A stretch of DNA of 61,577 nt from Lachnospiraceae bacterium UBA3316 (GCA_002361955.1 DESK01000007.1:1-61577), one strand, 5' to 3'. Positions 52,492 to 60,744 are shown, counted from the stretch's first letter. Made by a program: numbers and translations. Notes: generated by a model not told the origin, from the sequence alone.

Positions 52492-54630
52492 ATGTACTAT
52501 TTGGCGCACATTAATGATAAGGGAGAAGAACAGCTGTTGAAAACACATTTGAAGGACTCTGCAGAACTCTGTGGAAAGTTTGCAGAAAAGTTCGGTGCAT
52601 ATGAGTGGGGATACTGCTGTGGCTATTTGCATGATATCGGAAAATATTCCATGAAGTTTCAGAGGAGGATACGAGGTAGCCAAGAGACAGTGGACCATTC
52701 TACAGCAGGAGCAAAGGTATGCTGGGAGAGAGGAGGTATGTATCAATTTTTAAGCTACTGTATTGCAGGCCATCATGCGGGGCTTCCTGATAAAGGGAGT
52801 AACAGCGACACAGGATCCAAAGGATCAATGCTTGGAAGAATGAAAAAAAGGCTGGAGGATTATGAGGCGTACAAGGGTGAGATCCATGTGCCTTCTTTGG
52901 GACAGCCGCCTTTTCAGCCTGTCAAAGGGGAAGATATTTCTTTCTGCTTCAGCATGTTCATCAGGATGCTGTATTCCTGTCTTGTGGATGCGGACTATTT
53001 GGATACAGAGCGGTTCATGAATAGGGAGATTCTTAGAGACAGCGGAGAGTCTATTAAAAAGCTATATGAGAAGCTTATGGAACATATCGCAGATTGGCTA
53101 GACAATTGTGATCTTAATACAATTAACGGAAGAAGAACAGAAATATTAAAACACTGTATAGAAATGGGAAAAGAGGAAAAAGGACTTTTTCGATTGACTG
53201 TCCCAACCGGAGGCGGCAAAACTATTGCATCATTGGCTTTTGCCCTCAGCCATGCCGAAGAACATCAGATGGATCGGGTGATTTATGTCATTCCCTACAC
53301 GAGTATTATCGAGCAAAACGCAAAGATATTTGCAGATATCCTGGGAAAAAGTAATGTATTGGAAAATCACTGCAATGTAGATTATGGGGCGAGCGAAGAA
53401 TTAAGACCGATGCAGCTTGCGGCAGAAAATTGGGACAAACCAGTGATTGTCACTACCAATGTACAGTTTTTTGAATCTCTATTTTCCGGTAAATCATCGA
53501 AATGTAGAAAACTGCATAATATTGCAAACAGTGTCATTATTTTCGACGAGGCCCAAATGCTTCCCAATGATTATCTGAAGCCTTGTATACATGCCCTTGA
53601 GCAGATTCTGCGCTATTACCGCAGCAGCATTATATTGTGTACAGCCACGCAACCTGCCCTGAAAAATTTGTTATCTCAGGAAATAGAAATCAAGGAATTA
53701 TGCCCGCGTATGACAGAACAATTTACTTTTTTTAAACGTGCATCTATAAAAAATCTGAATAGAATATCGGAAGAAATGTTGACACAAAGGCTTCAATCGG
53801 AGAACCAGGCGCTTTGTATACTGAATACGCGGAAACGCACACAGAAAATCTACCAGTACATAAAGGAAGAAGGGGTTTATCATTTGTCAACCTCTATGTA
53901 TCCTGCCCATAGAAAAAGAGTATTAGCTAAAATTCGCCAGCGTCTGAATAGCGGTGAAAAATGTGTTGTGATATCGACCAGCCTTGTTGAGGCAGGGGTG
54001 GATCTGGATTTTCAGACTGTATACAGGCAAATGGCGGGTGTCGACTCTATCATTCAGGCGGCAGGAAGGTGTAACAGGGACGGAAAGCGCGTATATTCCG
54101 ACTGCTTTACCTATGTTTTTGAATTTGAACAAAAAGAATATATTCCGGGACAACGACAGCAGATGGAGGTCACGGAGAGTTTGCTGGCAGACGGAAGGGA
54201 ACTGGAGGATTTAGAAACTATACAAGAATATTTTGAAATGCTTTATCATTTCCGTGGGGACAGTCTGGATAAAAAGGAAATCCTGAAAAAATTCCAAAAA
54301 ATGAATTTCCAGTTTTCACAAGTAAGCAGAGAATTTCATCTGATTGAAGAAATTACGAAAACTATTTTGATAACAAAGGAAGAAGAAGCGCAAAAAATCT
54401 ATGAGGAACTGCGGGTAAAAGGGCTTACCAAAGAACTGATGAGAAAAATGGGACCTTATTGTGTCAATGTCTATGAAACGGATTTTAATAAAATGAATGC
54501 CGCTGGAATGCTTCGGGGAATATCCGAAGAACTAAAAGAAGATTATTTCGTGTTGAATGATACAGAAAGATATAGCGAAGAGATGGGATTAGAGTTGGAT
54601 GTGGACTATGGGGAAGCTGTGATCTTTTAG
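52492..54630 (+). CDS. cas3: Type I-C CRISPR helicase-nuclease Cas3
   Basis: A 712-aa fusion of an N-terminal HD nuclease domain (YLAHINDKGE, CGYLHDIGKYS near 45, DHSTAGAKV, AGHHAG) with a superfamily 2 helicase. Walker A is TVPTGGGKT (near 236) and the DEAD-type motif is IIFDEAQMLP (near 352). CTATQPAL, STSLVEAGVDLDF and QAAGRCNRDG follow. Cas3 is recruited by Cascade to degrade target DNA. GGAGG precedes the ATG. It is separated from the other cas genes by a hairpin, a minus-strand guide-like element and a two-gene toxin-like cassette. Confidence 0.95.
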   Translation: MYYLAHINDKGEEQLLKTHLKDSAELCGKFAEKFGAYEWGYCCGYLHDIGKYSMKFQRRIRGSQETVDHSTAGAKVCWERGGMYQFLSYCIAGHHAGLPDKGSNSDTGSKGSMLGRMKKRLEDYEAYKGEIHVPSLGQPPFQPVKGEDISFCFSMFIRMLYSCLVDADYLDTERFMNREILRDSGESIKKLYEKLMEHIADWLDNCDLNTINGRRTEILKHCIEMGKEEKGLFRLTVPTGGGKTIASLAFALSHAEEHQMDRVIYVIPYTSIIEQNAKIFADILGKSNVLENHCNVDYGASEELRPMQLAAENWDKPVIVTTNVQFFESLFSGKSSKCRKLHNIANSVIIFDEAQMLPNDYLKPCIHALEQILRYYRSSIILCTATQPALKNLLSQEIEIKELCPRMTEQFTFFKRASIKNLNRISEEMLTQRLQSENQALCILNTRKRTQKIYQYIKEEGVYHLSTSMYPAHRKRVLAKIRQRLNSGEKCVVISTSLVEAGVDLDFQTVYRQMAGVDSIIQAAGRCNRDGKRVYSDCFTYVFEFEQKEYIPGQRQQMEVTESLLADGRELEDLETIQEYFEMLYHFRGDSLDKKEILKKFQKMNFQFSQVSREFHLIEEITKTILITKEEEAQKIYEELRVKGLTKELMRKMGPYCVNVYETDFNKMNAAGMLRGISEELKEDYFVLNDTERYSEEMGLELDVDYGEAVIF

Positions 54631-54636
54631 AATAGA

Positions 54637-54664
54637 CTGTCATACTACCTGGATAGTATGACAG
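54637..54664. other. Perfect 11-bp stem-loop between cas3 and the guide-like spacer
   Basis: CTGTCATACTA (54637-54647) pairs perfectly with TAGTATGACAG (54654-54664) around a 6-nt loop, 6 nt after the cas3 stop. Neither side has a T-run. On the minus strand it immediately follows the 35-nt guide segment, where a second repeat hairpin would stand in a mini-array. Confidence 0.8.
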
Positions 54665-54699
54665 CCTATCGTGTTACATAAAAAATGATGGAACAAAAT

Positions 54700-54730
54700 A
54701 TTTCAATCCGCAATGGGAACTCCCAAAGAC
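54700..54730 (-). repeat. Solitary degenerate CRISPR repeat
   Basis: A 31-nt relative of the 32-nt array repeat on the opposite strand to the array. Both ends are conserved (GTC start, GGATTGAAAT end), while the stem sequence is replaced but still self-complementary. It lies 6.5 kb from the array. Confidence 0.75.
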
Positions 54731-54772
54731 ATTACCAATATACCATAAAATTTGAAAAAGTAAACAAAGTTA

Positions 54773-54800
54773 TTGACAAACGTAGTTTACGTGCTATCAT
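54773..54800 (+). promoter_or_regulatory. Promoter of the DUF3990 cassette with an embedded palindrome
   Basis: TTGACA (54773-54778) and TATCAT (54795-54800) with 16-nt spacing. Between them lies the inverted repeat ACGTAGTTTACGT (54780-54792), a likely operator. The -35 is 8 nt from the -35 of the divergent guide-RNA promoter, so the two promoters stand back to back. Confidence 0.75.
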
Positions 54801-54804
54801 AATA

Positions 54805-54842
54805 TATAACTTGATATTATAATAAATGATTAATAAAATGAA
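54805..54842 (-). promoter_or_regulatory. Predicted Cascade-guide target in the DUF3990 leader
   Basis: On the minus strand TTC (54842-54840) is followed by ATTTTATT (54839-54832). This matches guide positions 1-5, 7 and 8, and position 6 forms a G-T wobble. The 35-nt footprint (54805-54839) starts around the expected transcription start and stops before the GGAGG at 54852, so bound Cascade would block this transcript. Confidence 0.55.
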
Positions 54843-54868
54843 ATTTTAAATGGAGGGATAAACCTAAA

Positions 54869-55336
54869 ATGATACTATATCATGGAAGTAAAGATATCGT
54901 CGAATTTCCAGAGGTGCGAAAAGCTGTCTTTAACAAGGATTTTTATTTTGGGTTCTATTGTACCGAATATAAACGTCAGGCTGAACGCTGGGCAACGAGA
55001 TATGGGAAAAAAGGATATATCAACAAATACAACTATATTCCGAATGAAAAATTAAATTATCTGCGATTTGACGAAATGTCAGAAGAATGGCTCGATTTTG
55101 TTGTAGCGTGCAGACTGGGAACTCCTCATACCTTTGACATTGTAGAAGGTCCAATGGCAGACGATACGATTTTCAATTATGTGCAAAATTTTGTTGATAA
55201 AAAGATATCAAGAGCAGCTTTTTGGGAACTGGCAAAATTTAACCATCCCACCCATCAAATCAGCTTCCATACGATTTCAGCGTTAAATACATTAACATTT
55301 ATAGAAAGCGAGGAGGTATATGGGAACAAAAAATAA
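54869..55336 (+). CDS. DUF3990 protein, ADP-ribosyltransferase-like putative toxin
   Basis: A 155-aa cytoplasmic protein of the DUF3990 family, which has an ADP-ribosyltransferase-like fold. Visible landmarks are LYHGSKDIVEFPEV (the family His), DFYFGFYCTEYKRQAERWATR, GYINKYNY and the C-terminal block ADDTIFNYVQNFV ... HQISFHTISALNTLTFI. DUF3990 genes commonly occur in small two-gene modules that look like toxin-antitoxin pairs. The start follows GGAGGG at about 12 nt. Its end overlaps the next gene by 17 bp. Its place inside the cas operon, with its leader matching the adjacent crRNA-like guide, suggests a CRISPR-guarded toxin. Toxicity itself is inferred. Confidence 0.75.
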   Translation: MILYHGSKDIVEFPEVRKAVFNKDFYFGFYCTEYKRQAERWATRYGKKGYINKYNYIPNEKLNYLRFDEMSEEWLDFVVACRLGTPHTFDIVEGPMADDTIFNYVQNFVDKKISRAAFWELAKFNHPTHQISFHTISALNTLTFIESEEVYGNKK

Positions 55337-55760
55337 TAGTAATCTGTTTTTTACATGTAGCTTGATCGAATTCATAGGAAGAAAAAGAAAGCGAAACAGG
55401 ATGGAAGTGGTGGATTCCCTGGGAAGGGAATCCATAGAAAGAATTTATGAATATGCCGACATTTTTCACTGTGAACCAATTGAAAAGGTTGCGGCAGAAT
55501 TTACAGCTGAATATCAAATAAAAGAAGGAATCTTTGATAATGAAGCTGCGTGCAGGTATCGAGTACCAGATTATTGGACCATTGGAGAAGTTTATGAAAG
55601 ACTGATTGAGGATTGTTTTGCTGATAATGAAATTGTGGAAGGAATCTGGACAGTATATCATTCATGGATTAATGAAAACATCTCTGATTATAACACGGAT
55701 TTCTATTTTCAACCGCGGGATTATATAGCAGCATGCTATAAAAAAGGAATGGTTTTATAA
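55320..55760 (+). CDS. Partner protein of the DUF3990 gene (DUF3791-like N-terminus; putative antitoxin)
   Basis: A 146-aa protein with no confident family. The N-terminal 60 residues (NLFFTCSLIEFIGRKRKRNRM, then DIFHCEPIEKVAAEF) resemble the short DUF3791 proteins that accompany DUF3990 genes. The remainder (SDYNTDFYFQPRDYIAACYK at the end) is not recognised. The start has GAGGAGG 7 nt upstream, inside the DUF3990 gene, so translation is coupled. Only 16 nt separate its stop from cas5c, so the toxin-like pair and the effector genes are probably one transcript. Antitoxin function is inferred from position. Confidence 0.5.
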   Translation: MGTKNNSNLFFTCSLIEFIGRKRKRNRMEVVDSLGRESIERIYEYADIFHCEPIEKVAAEFTAEYQIKEGIFDNEAACRYRVPDYWTIGEVYERLIEDCFADNEIVEGIWTVYHSWINENISDYNTDFYFQPRDYIAACYKKGMVL

Positions 55761-55776
55761 GAAAGGTGGTGAGAAA

Positions 55777-56436
55777 ATGTCTAAAGGAGTGAAGGTAAAA
55801 GTTTGGGGGGATTATGCGCTGTTCACGCGCCCGGAAATGAAGGTAGAAAGATGCTCTTATGATGTAATTACACCTTCTGCTGCGAGAGGGATCCTTGAAG
55901 CCATTTACTGGCATCCAGGTATGCGCTGGGTGATCGATCGGATTTATGTAAATAAACCGATACAGTTCACCAGTGTGCGGAGAAATGAAATAAAAAGCAA
56001 GATACTTGCAAGCAATGTACTTCCAGTATATAACGGCAATCCGAAGAAGCTCTATATCAGCAGCAAAGCGGAGATTGTACAGCGAGCATCTTTATTGCTA
56101 AGGAATGTAGAGTATATTATTGATGCACATTTTGAAATGACAGATAAAGCCAATGAAAGCGATAACCCTGGAAAGTTTAAAGACATCATCTTACGGCGTC
56201 TGAAAAAAGGGGAATGTTTCCATACACCCTATTTCGGATGCCGAGAATTCCCGGTAAAATTCTGTTTATGTGAAGAAGAGATAACCACAGCCTATGAAGA
56301 GGAAGAAGAAAAAGATCTGGGTTTTATGCTGTACGATATGGATTATTCAGATCCAGAAAATATTCAACCGATGTTTTTCCGGGCGGTTATGAAAAGGGGA
56401 GTGATCGATTTGCAAAATTGTGAGGTGATTCGATGA
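55777..56436 (+). CDS. cas5c: Type I-C CRISPR protein Cas5c (crRNA-processing subunit)
   Basis: A 219-aa RAMP protein of the Cas5d/Csd5 family. It has the N-terminal VKVWGDYALFTRPEMKVERCSYDVITPSAARGILEAIYW, the IDRIYV and FTSVRRNE segments, and a glycine-rich loop region (FHTPYFGCREFP). In type I-C, which lacks Cas6, Cas5c cuts the pre-crRNA at the base of the repeat stem, leaving an 11-nt handle, and stays in Cascade. AAGGTGGTGAG precedes the ATG. The stop overlaps cas8c (ATGA). Confidence 0.95.
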   Translation: MSKGVKVKVWGDYALFTRPEMKVERCSYDVITPSAARGILEAIYWHPGMRWVIDRIYVNKPIQFTSVRRNEIKSKILASNVLPVYNGNPKKLYISSKAEIVQRASLLLRNVEYIIDAHFEMTDKANESDNPGKFKDIILRRLKKGECFHTPYFGCREFPVKFCLCEEEITTAYEEEEEKDLGFMLYDMDYSDPENIQPMFFRAVMKRGVIDLQNCEVIR

Positions 56437-58163
56437 TTTTACAGGCGTTGGTAGATTATTACGAGGCTTTGCTGGAAAGCGGAAAGGTTGCGGGGCAGGG
56501 ATGGTGCCAGGCGAAGACGTCGTTTGCTCTGAATCTGAACAGTGATGGCAGTTTAAAAGAAGTTATCACTTTAAAGCAGGAAGTGGAGAGAGGAAAAAAG
56601 AAAGTATGGGTACCATCTTATCGAATGGTTCCGCAGATGGTAACACGTTCTTCTGGAGTGTCTGCAAATTTTCTCTGTGATAATTCTAAATATATTTTAG
56701 GAGTGGATGCAGAGGGGAGCGGAAAAAGAACTCAGGAGTGTTTTGAAGCTGCCAGGGAAAAGCACCTGAAAATTCTGGAATCGACGGACAGTGAGCTAGC
56801 AAAGGCGATAAAATTCTTTTTCCAGACCTGGAATCCCATGGAGGCAAAAGAAAATGATACGTTGAAGGAAATATGGGAAGAAATTACAGACGGCAGCAAC
56901 CTGATTTTCACAATGAATAGCCATGAAGCGCAGGAGGATGAAGAAATCCGGAAAGCTTGGCAAGAATATCTGGAACAGGGAAATAATGAAAAGAGGGAGA
57001 TTTGCCTTGTAACCGGAAAAAGGGATGAGATTGCAAGGATTCATTCTACGATTAAGGGAGTACAGGGGGCACAATCCAGTGGAGCGGCTTTGGTATCTTT
57101 TAATGCGCCGTCTTTTGAGTCTTATGGAAAGGAACAAAGTTATAATGCACCGGTGGGAAAGTATGCAGTATTTGCTTATACGACTGCACTGAATTATCTT
57201 TTGGCGCAACGGGATTATGTGTTTCAGTTTGGTGACACGACGGTTGTGTTCTGGGCGGAAAATGGTGAGGAAGTTTACCAAGATATTTTTGAATGGTCGC
57301 TGGAACCGCAGAAGGATAATCAGGACATTATCAAAGGAGTTTTCCAGAATTTAAAAGAGCAGAGGGCGATTGATATTGATGGAATTGAATTGGATGAAAA
57401 TCAGAAATTTTATATATTAGGGCTGGCACCAAATGCAGCGAGACTTTCGGTCCGGTTCTTTTATGAAAACAGCTTTGGACATATTTTGAAGAATGTCGAG
57501 AAGCATTATTCCAGAATGAACATCGTGAAACCTTCCTGGGAAGAAAGAGAGTACTTGGGAGTCGGCGGAATGCTGTATGAAACATCAAATCTAAAGGCGA
57601 AGGATAAGAAACCGGTTTCAAACCTTCCAGGAGCCGTTTTGAAAGCAATTCTGGCAAATACGAGATATCCGGCAAATCTATACAGTAGTGCCATGATACG
57701 GATACGTGCAGAACAGGGACGGATCACATGGGGAAGGGCAGCAATCATAAAGGCATATTTGATTCAGAATTATCAATTAAAGAAGGAGGATACATTTGTG
57801 GGATTAAATGAAGAAACAAATGATGTGGCATATGTATTGGGACGAACATTTGCAGTGCTTGAGAAAATTCAGAAGGAAGCAAATCCAAATGTAAACACCA
57901 CTATAAGAGACAGGTATTTCAATGCGGCCTGTGCGAACCCGGCCTCGGTATTTCCAATTTTGTTAAAATTGAAAAACAGCCATATTCGGAAAATCGAAAG
58001 GCAGACCGAAGGCAAAAAAATGTCTTTCGAAAAAAAATTAGCGGAACTGATGGGGAAAGTTTCAGAGTTTCCCAAAAGACTTACCTTAGAGGAGCAAGGG
58101 ATTTTCAATTTAGGCTACTATCATCAGGTACAGAAAATATACGAAAAAAGGGAGGAAAAGTAA
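56433..58163 (+). CDS. cas8c: Type I-C CRISPR protein Cas8c (large subunit, Csd1)
   Basis: A 576-aa protein of the Csd1 family. It has the N-terminal MILQALVDYYEALLESG, VPSYRMVPQMVTRSSG, NFLCDNSKYILGVD, CLVTGKRDEIARIH, IKGVQGAQSSGAALVSFNAPSFESYG and YILGLAPNAARLSVRFFYE. It recognises the PAM and supports Cascade assembly; an internal start often also yields a small Cas11-like subunit. It overlaps cas5c by 4 bp and is immediately followed by cas7c. Confidence 0.95.
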   Translation: MILQALVDYYEALLESGKVAGQGWCQAKTSFALNLNSDGSLKEVITLKQEVERGKKKVWVPSYRMVPQMVTRSSGVSANFLCDNSKYILGVDAEGSGKRTQECFEAAREKHLKILESTDSELAKAIKFFFQTWNPMEAKENDTLKEIWEEITDGSNLIFTMNSHEAQEDEEIRKAWQEYLEQGNNEKREICLVTGKRDEIARIHSTIKGVQGAQSSGAALVSFNAPSFESYGKEQSYNAPVGKYAVFAYTTALNYLLAQRDYVFQFGDTTVVFWAENGEEVYQDIFEWSLEPQKDNQDIIKGVFQNLKEQRAIDIDGIELDENQKFYILGLAPNAARLSVRFFYENSFGHILKNVEKHYSRMNIVKPSWEEREYLGVGGMLYETSNLKAKDKKPVSNLPGAVLKAILANTRYPANLYSSAMIRIRAEQGRITWGRAAIIKAYLIQNYQLKKEDTFVGLNEETNDVAYVLGRTFAVLEKIQKEANPNVNTTIRDRYFNAACANPASVFPILLKLKNSHIRKIERQTEGKKMSFEKKLAELMGKVSEFPKRLTLEEQGIFNLGYYHQVQKIYEKREEK

Positions 58164-59054
58164 ATGAGCGAAGCAATTAAAAATAGGTATGAATTTGTCA
58201 TATTGTTTGACGTAGAAAATGGAAATCCGAACGGGGATCCTGACGCAGGAAATATGCCAAGAATAGATCCGGAGACAGGTTATGGACTGGTGACAGATGT
58301 CTGCCTGAAACGTAAGATCAGAAATTATGTTGAGACTCTCAAAGAAGGAGAAACAGGATATGAGATATATATTCGGGAAGATGTTCCTTTGAACAGGAGT
58401 GATAGTCGTGCCTATAAATATCTTGGAGTTGATGAAAAAAAAGTAAAAGAACTGAAAAAGAAAGATCCGGAGGCGGATACAAAAATCAGGGATTTTATGT
58501 GCCGGAACTTCTATGATATTCGAACATTTGGCGCAGTGATGACTACATTTGTAAAAGCGGCCCTGAATTGCGGGCAGGTAAGAGGACCTGTGCAGTTGGG
58601 ATTTGCGAGAAGCATCGACCCGATCATCAGTCAGGAAGTGACCATAACCAGGGTAGCAATCACCACAGAAAAAGACGCGGAAAATAAAAGCACAGAAATG
58701 GGACGGAAAAATATTGTTCCTTACGCATTGTATCGGGCAGAGGGATATGTTTCCGCAAATCTGGCGCGGAAGGTAACTGGTTTTTCAGAGGATGATTTGG
58801 AACTTTTGTGGGATGCTATTATTAATATGTTTGAACATGATCATTCTGCTGCAAGAGGCAAAATGGCGGTACGAGAGCTGATTGTATTTAAACATAGCAA
58901 GGAACTGGGAGATTGTCCTGCATATAAATTATTTGACTCCATAGAAGTCAAAAAGAATGCTGATGTTGTGTGTCCGAGAAAGTATCAGGATTATGTTGTC
59001 ACAATCCATAATGAAATGATACCTGATTCTGTAACAATGACAAGGAAAATATAA
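58164..59054 (+). CDS. cas7c: Type I-C CRISPR protein Cas7c (backbone, Csd2)
   Basis: A 296-aa Csd2/Cas7 RAMP protein. Its NGNPNGDPDAGNMPRIDPETG and DVCLKRKIRNYV near the N-terminus, and VRGPVQLGFARSIDPI in the middle, are diagnostic. Several copies coat the crRNA spacer in Cascade. Backbone proteins of this type leave every sixth guide base flipped out, which bears on guide matches with a mismatch at position 6. It overlaps cas4 by one base (TAATG). Confidence 0.95.
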   Translation: MSEAIKNRYEFVILFDVENGNPNGDPDAGNMPRIDPETGYGLVTDVCLKRKIRNYVETLKEGETGYEIYIREDVPLNRSDSRAYKYLGVDEKKVKELKKKDPEADTKIRDFMCRNFYDIRTFGAVMTTFVKAALNCGQVRGPVQLGFARSIDPIISQEVTITRVAITTEKDAENKSTEMGRKNIVPYALYRAEGYVSANLARKVTGFSEDDLELLWDAIINMFEHDHSAARGKMAVRELIVFKHSKELGDCPAYKLFDSIEVKKNADVVCPRKYQDYVVTIHNEMIPDSVTMTRKI

Positions 59055-59716
59055 TGGAATACAGGGAAGATGAATATTTGATGCTTTCCGGAATCCAGCA
59101 TTTTAAATTTTGCAGGCGTCAGTGGGCGTTGATTCATATTGAGCAACAATGGGCAGAAAATGTACATACCGTTGTGGGAGAATTAATGCACAAAAAATCT
59201 CATGACCCATATTTGACAGAGAAGAGGAAGGACGTGCTCATTACAAGAGCGCTTCCTGTCTCTTCACGAATGCTGGGAATCAGTGGAGAATGTGATGTGG
59301 TGGAATTTCATAAAAAGAATGACGGCATAAAGCTACATGGACACAGAGGCTTTTATGAAATTTATCCCGTTGAATATAAGAAAGGCAAACCGAAAGAGTC
59401 TGAGGAAGATATCCTGCAGCTGACAGCTCAGGTTATCTGTTTGGAGGAGATGTTTTCCACAGACATTTCGGAAGGAGCACTCTTTTACGGTGAAACACGA
59501 AGGCGGGAACCTGTAATAATTACGGAGGAATTGCGGAAACAAGTACAGGAAATGGTGACAGAAATGCATCAATATTTCGAAAGGAGATATACTCCTCAGG
59601 TAAAATACAACAAGCGCTGCAATTCCTGCTCTTTAAAAGAGTTTTGTCTGCCGAAAATAGGGAAGACATCTTCCGCCAGAAAGTACATAGACCAGCTGTT
59701 GGAGGATATCGAGTGA
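59054..59716 (+). CDS. cas4: CRISPR adaptation nuclease Cas4
   Basis: A 220-aa RecB-like protein. It has the N-terminal iron-sulphur cysteine in HFKFCRRQWAL, GELMHKKSHDP, the ISGECDVVEFH and PVEYKKGKPK nuclease motifs, QLTAQVICLEEMF (QhxxY-type helix) and the C-terminal cysteines CNSCSLKEFC. Cas4 selects PAM-containing prespacers for Cas1-Cas2. It overlaps the GTG start of cas1. Confidence 0.95.
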   Translation: MEYREDEYLMLSGIQHFKFCRRQWALIHIEQQWAENVHTVVGELMHKKSHDPYLTEKRKDVLITRALPVSSRMLGISGECDVVEFHKKNDGIKLHGHRGFYEIYPVEYKKGKPKESEEDILQLTAQVICLEEMFSTDISEGALFYGETRRREPVIITEELRKQVQEMVTEMHQYFERRYTPQVKYNKRCNSCSLKEFCLPKIGKTSSARKYIDQLLEDIE

Positions 59717-60744
59717 AAAAGTTACTAAATACGTTATATGTAACATCAGAGGAAAGCTATCTATCTCTTGATGGAGAAAATATTGTGATATCTGATCACG
59801 GGCACGAAGTTGGGAGACTTCCGCTGCACAATTTGGAAGAAATTGTTTCTTTTGGGTACCGTGGGACGAGTCCTGCATTAATGGGGGCATGTGCTGAACG
59901 GAATATTGCTTTATGCTATTTGTCACCGCAAGGAAAGTTTCTTGCGAGGGTAAGCGGCAGAGTAAAAGGTAACGTCATCCTGAGAGAGCAGCAATATAAA
60001 TGCTTTTGGGATGATGAAAAAAGTCTGGATGTTGCTAAAAACTGCATCATTGGAAAGATTTATAATGCCCGATGGGTTTTAGAAAGAGCCACCAGAGATC
60101 ATAGCCTTCAGGTAGACGTGGAAAAATTGAAGACCTCATCAGAGAAGCTTAAAAATTCCTTGACTTATATACGCAATTGTCAATCAAAAGAACAATTGCG
60201 AGGATTTGAAGGCGAAGCTGCTCAAGTATATTTTGGGGTGTTTGATGAATTGATTCTTCAGCAAAAGAAGGATTTTCCGTTTTCTGGAAGAAGTAAACGT
60301 CCGCCTTTGGATCAGGTAAATGCACTGCTTTCGTTTGTATATACGCTACTGACAAATACAATAACTTCTGCATTAGAAACTGTAGGGTTAGATCCCTACG
60401 TAGGTTGTCTCCATACAGAACGGCCAGGACGGGTATCGTTATCTTTGGATTTGATTGAAGAGTTGCGCCCTGTGCTTGCCGACAGGTTTGTTTTGTCTTT
60501 AATCAATAAAAAAATAATTTGCAAAAAGGGATTTAAACAAAAAGAAAATGGTGCCATTTTAATGGATGACGAAACCAGAAAAATTGTTTTAATCGAATGG
60601 CAGAATAAAAAGAAGGAAACTCTTACACATCCTTTTTTAAAAGAAAAGGTTGAATGGGGAATGGTTCCATATGTTCAGGCTATGCTGTTGGCACGATACC
60701 TGCGGGGAGACTTAGATACGTACCCACCATTTTTGTGGAAATGA
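59713..60744 (+). CDS. cas1: CRISPR integrase Cas1
   Basis: A 343-aa Cas1 protein. The start is GTG at 59713 (KKLLNTLYVTSEESYLSLDGENIV is the family N-terminus), not an earlier in-frame ATG inside cas4. The metal-binding residues lie in LRGFEGEAAQVYF (Glu), PYVGCLHTERPGRVSLSLDLIEELRP (His and Glu/Asp). With Cas2 it inserts new spacers at the leader end. Confidence 0.95.
   Translation: MKKLLNTLYVTSEESYLSLDGENIVISDHGHEVGRLPLHNLEEIVSFGYRGTSPALMGACAERNIALCYLSPQGKFLARVSGRVKGNVILREQQYKCFWDDEKSLDVAKNCIIGKIYNARWVLERATRDHSLQVDVEKLKTSSEKLKNSLTYIRNCQSKEQLRGFEGEAAQVYFGVFDELILQQKKDFPFSGRSKRPPLDQVNALLSFVYTLLTNTITSALETVGLDPYVGCLHTERPGRVSLSLDLIEELRPVLADRFVLSLINKKIICKKGFKQKENGAILMDDETRKIVLIEWQNKKKETLTHPFLKEKVEWGMVPYVQAMLLARYLRGDLDTYPPFLWK

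Larger units (their letters stand above)
54637..54742 (-). ncRNA. Putative crRNA-like regulatory guide RNA (CreR/CreA-like)
   Basis: On the minus strand a promoter-like pair, TTTACT (54759-54764) and TATATT (54737-54742) with 16-nt spacing, precedes a degenerate CRISPR repeat (54730 down to 54700). That repeat starts GTC like the array repeat and can form UGGG/CCCA around a 4-nt loop. It ends CGGATTGAAAT, which matches 10 of 11 bases of the array repeat handle TGGATTGAAAT. A 35-nt spacer-like segment follows (54699 down to 54665), equal to the array's spacer length, then the 11-bp stem-loop. Cas5c should recognise and trim such an RNA. Its 5' end can pair with the cas3 promoter (13 positions) and with the DUF3990 leader (8 positions), each beside a 5'-TTC PAM. 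Seen: repeat, spacing and matches. Inferred: transcription, processing and function. Confidence 0.72.

Noticed and set aside
54637..54664. The cas3 downstream stem-loop as an ordinary intrinsic terminator
   Set aside because: No T-run on either strand. Its place exactly one spacer length from the degenerate repeat fits a guide-RNA boundary better, though a role in cas3 transcript ending cannot be excluded.
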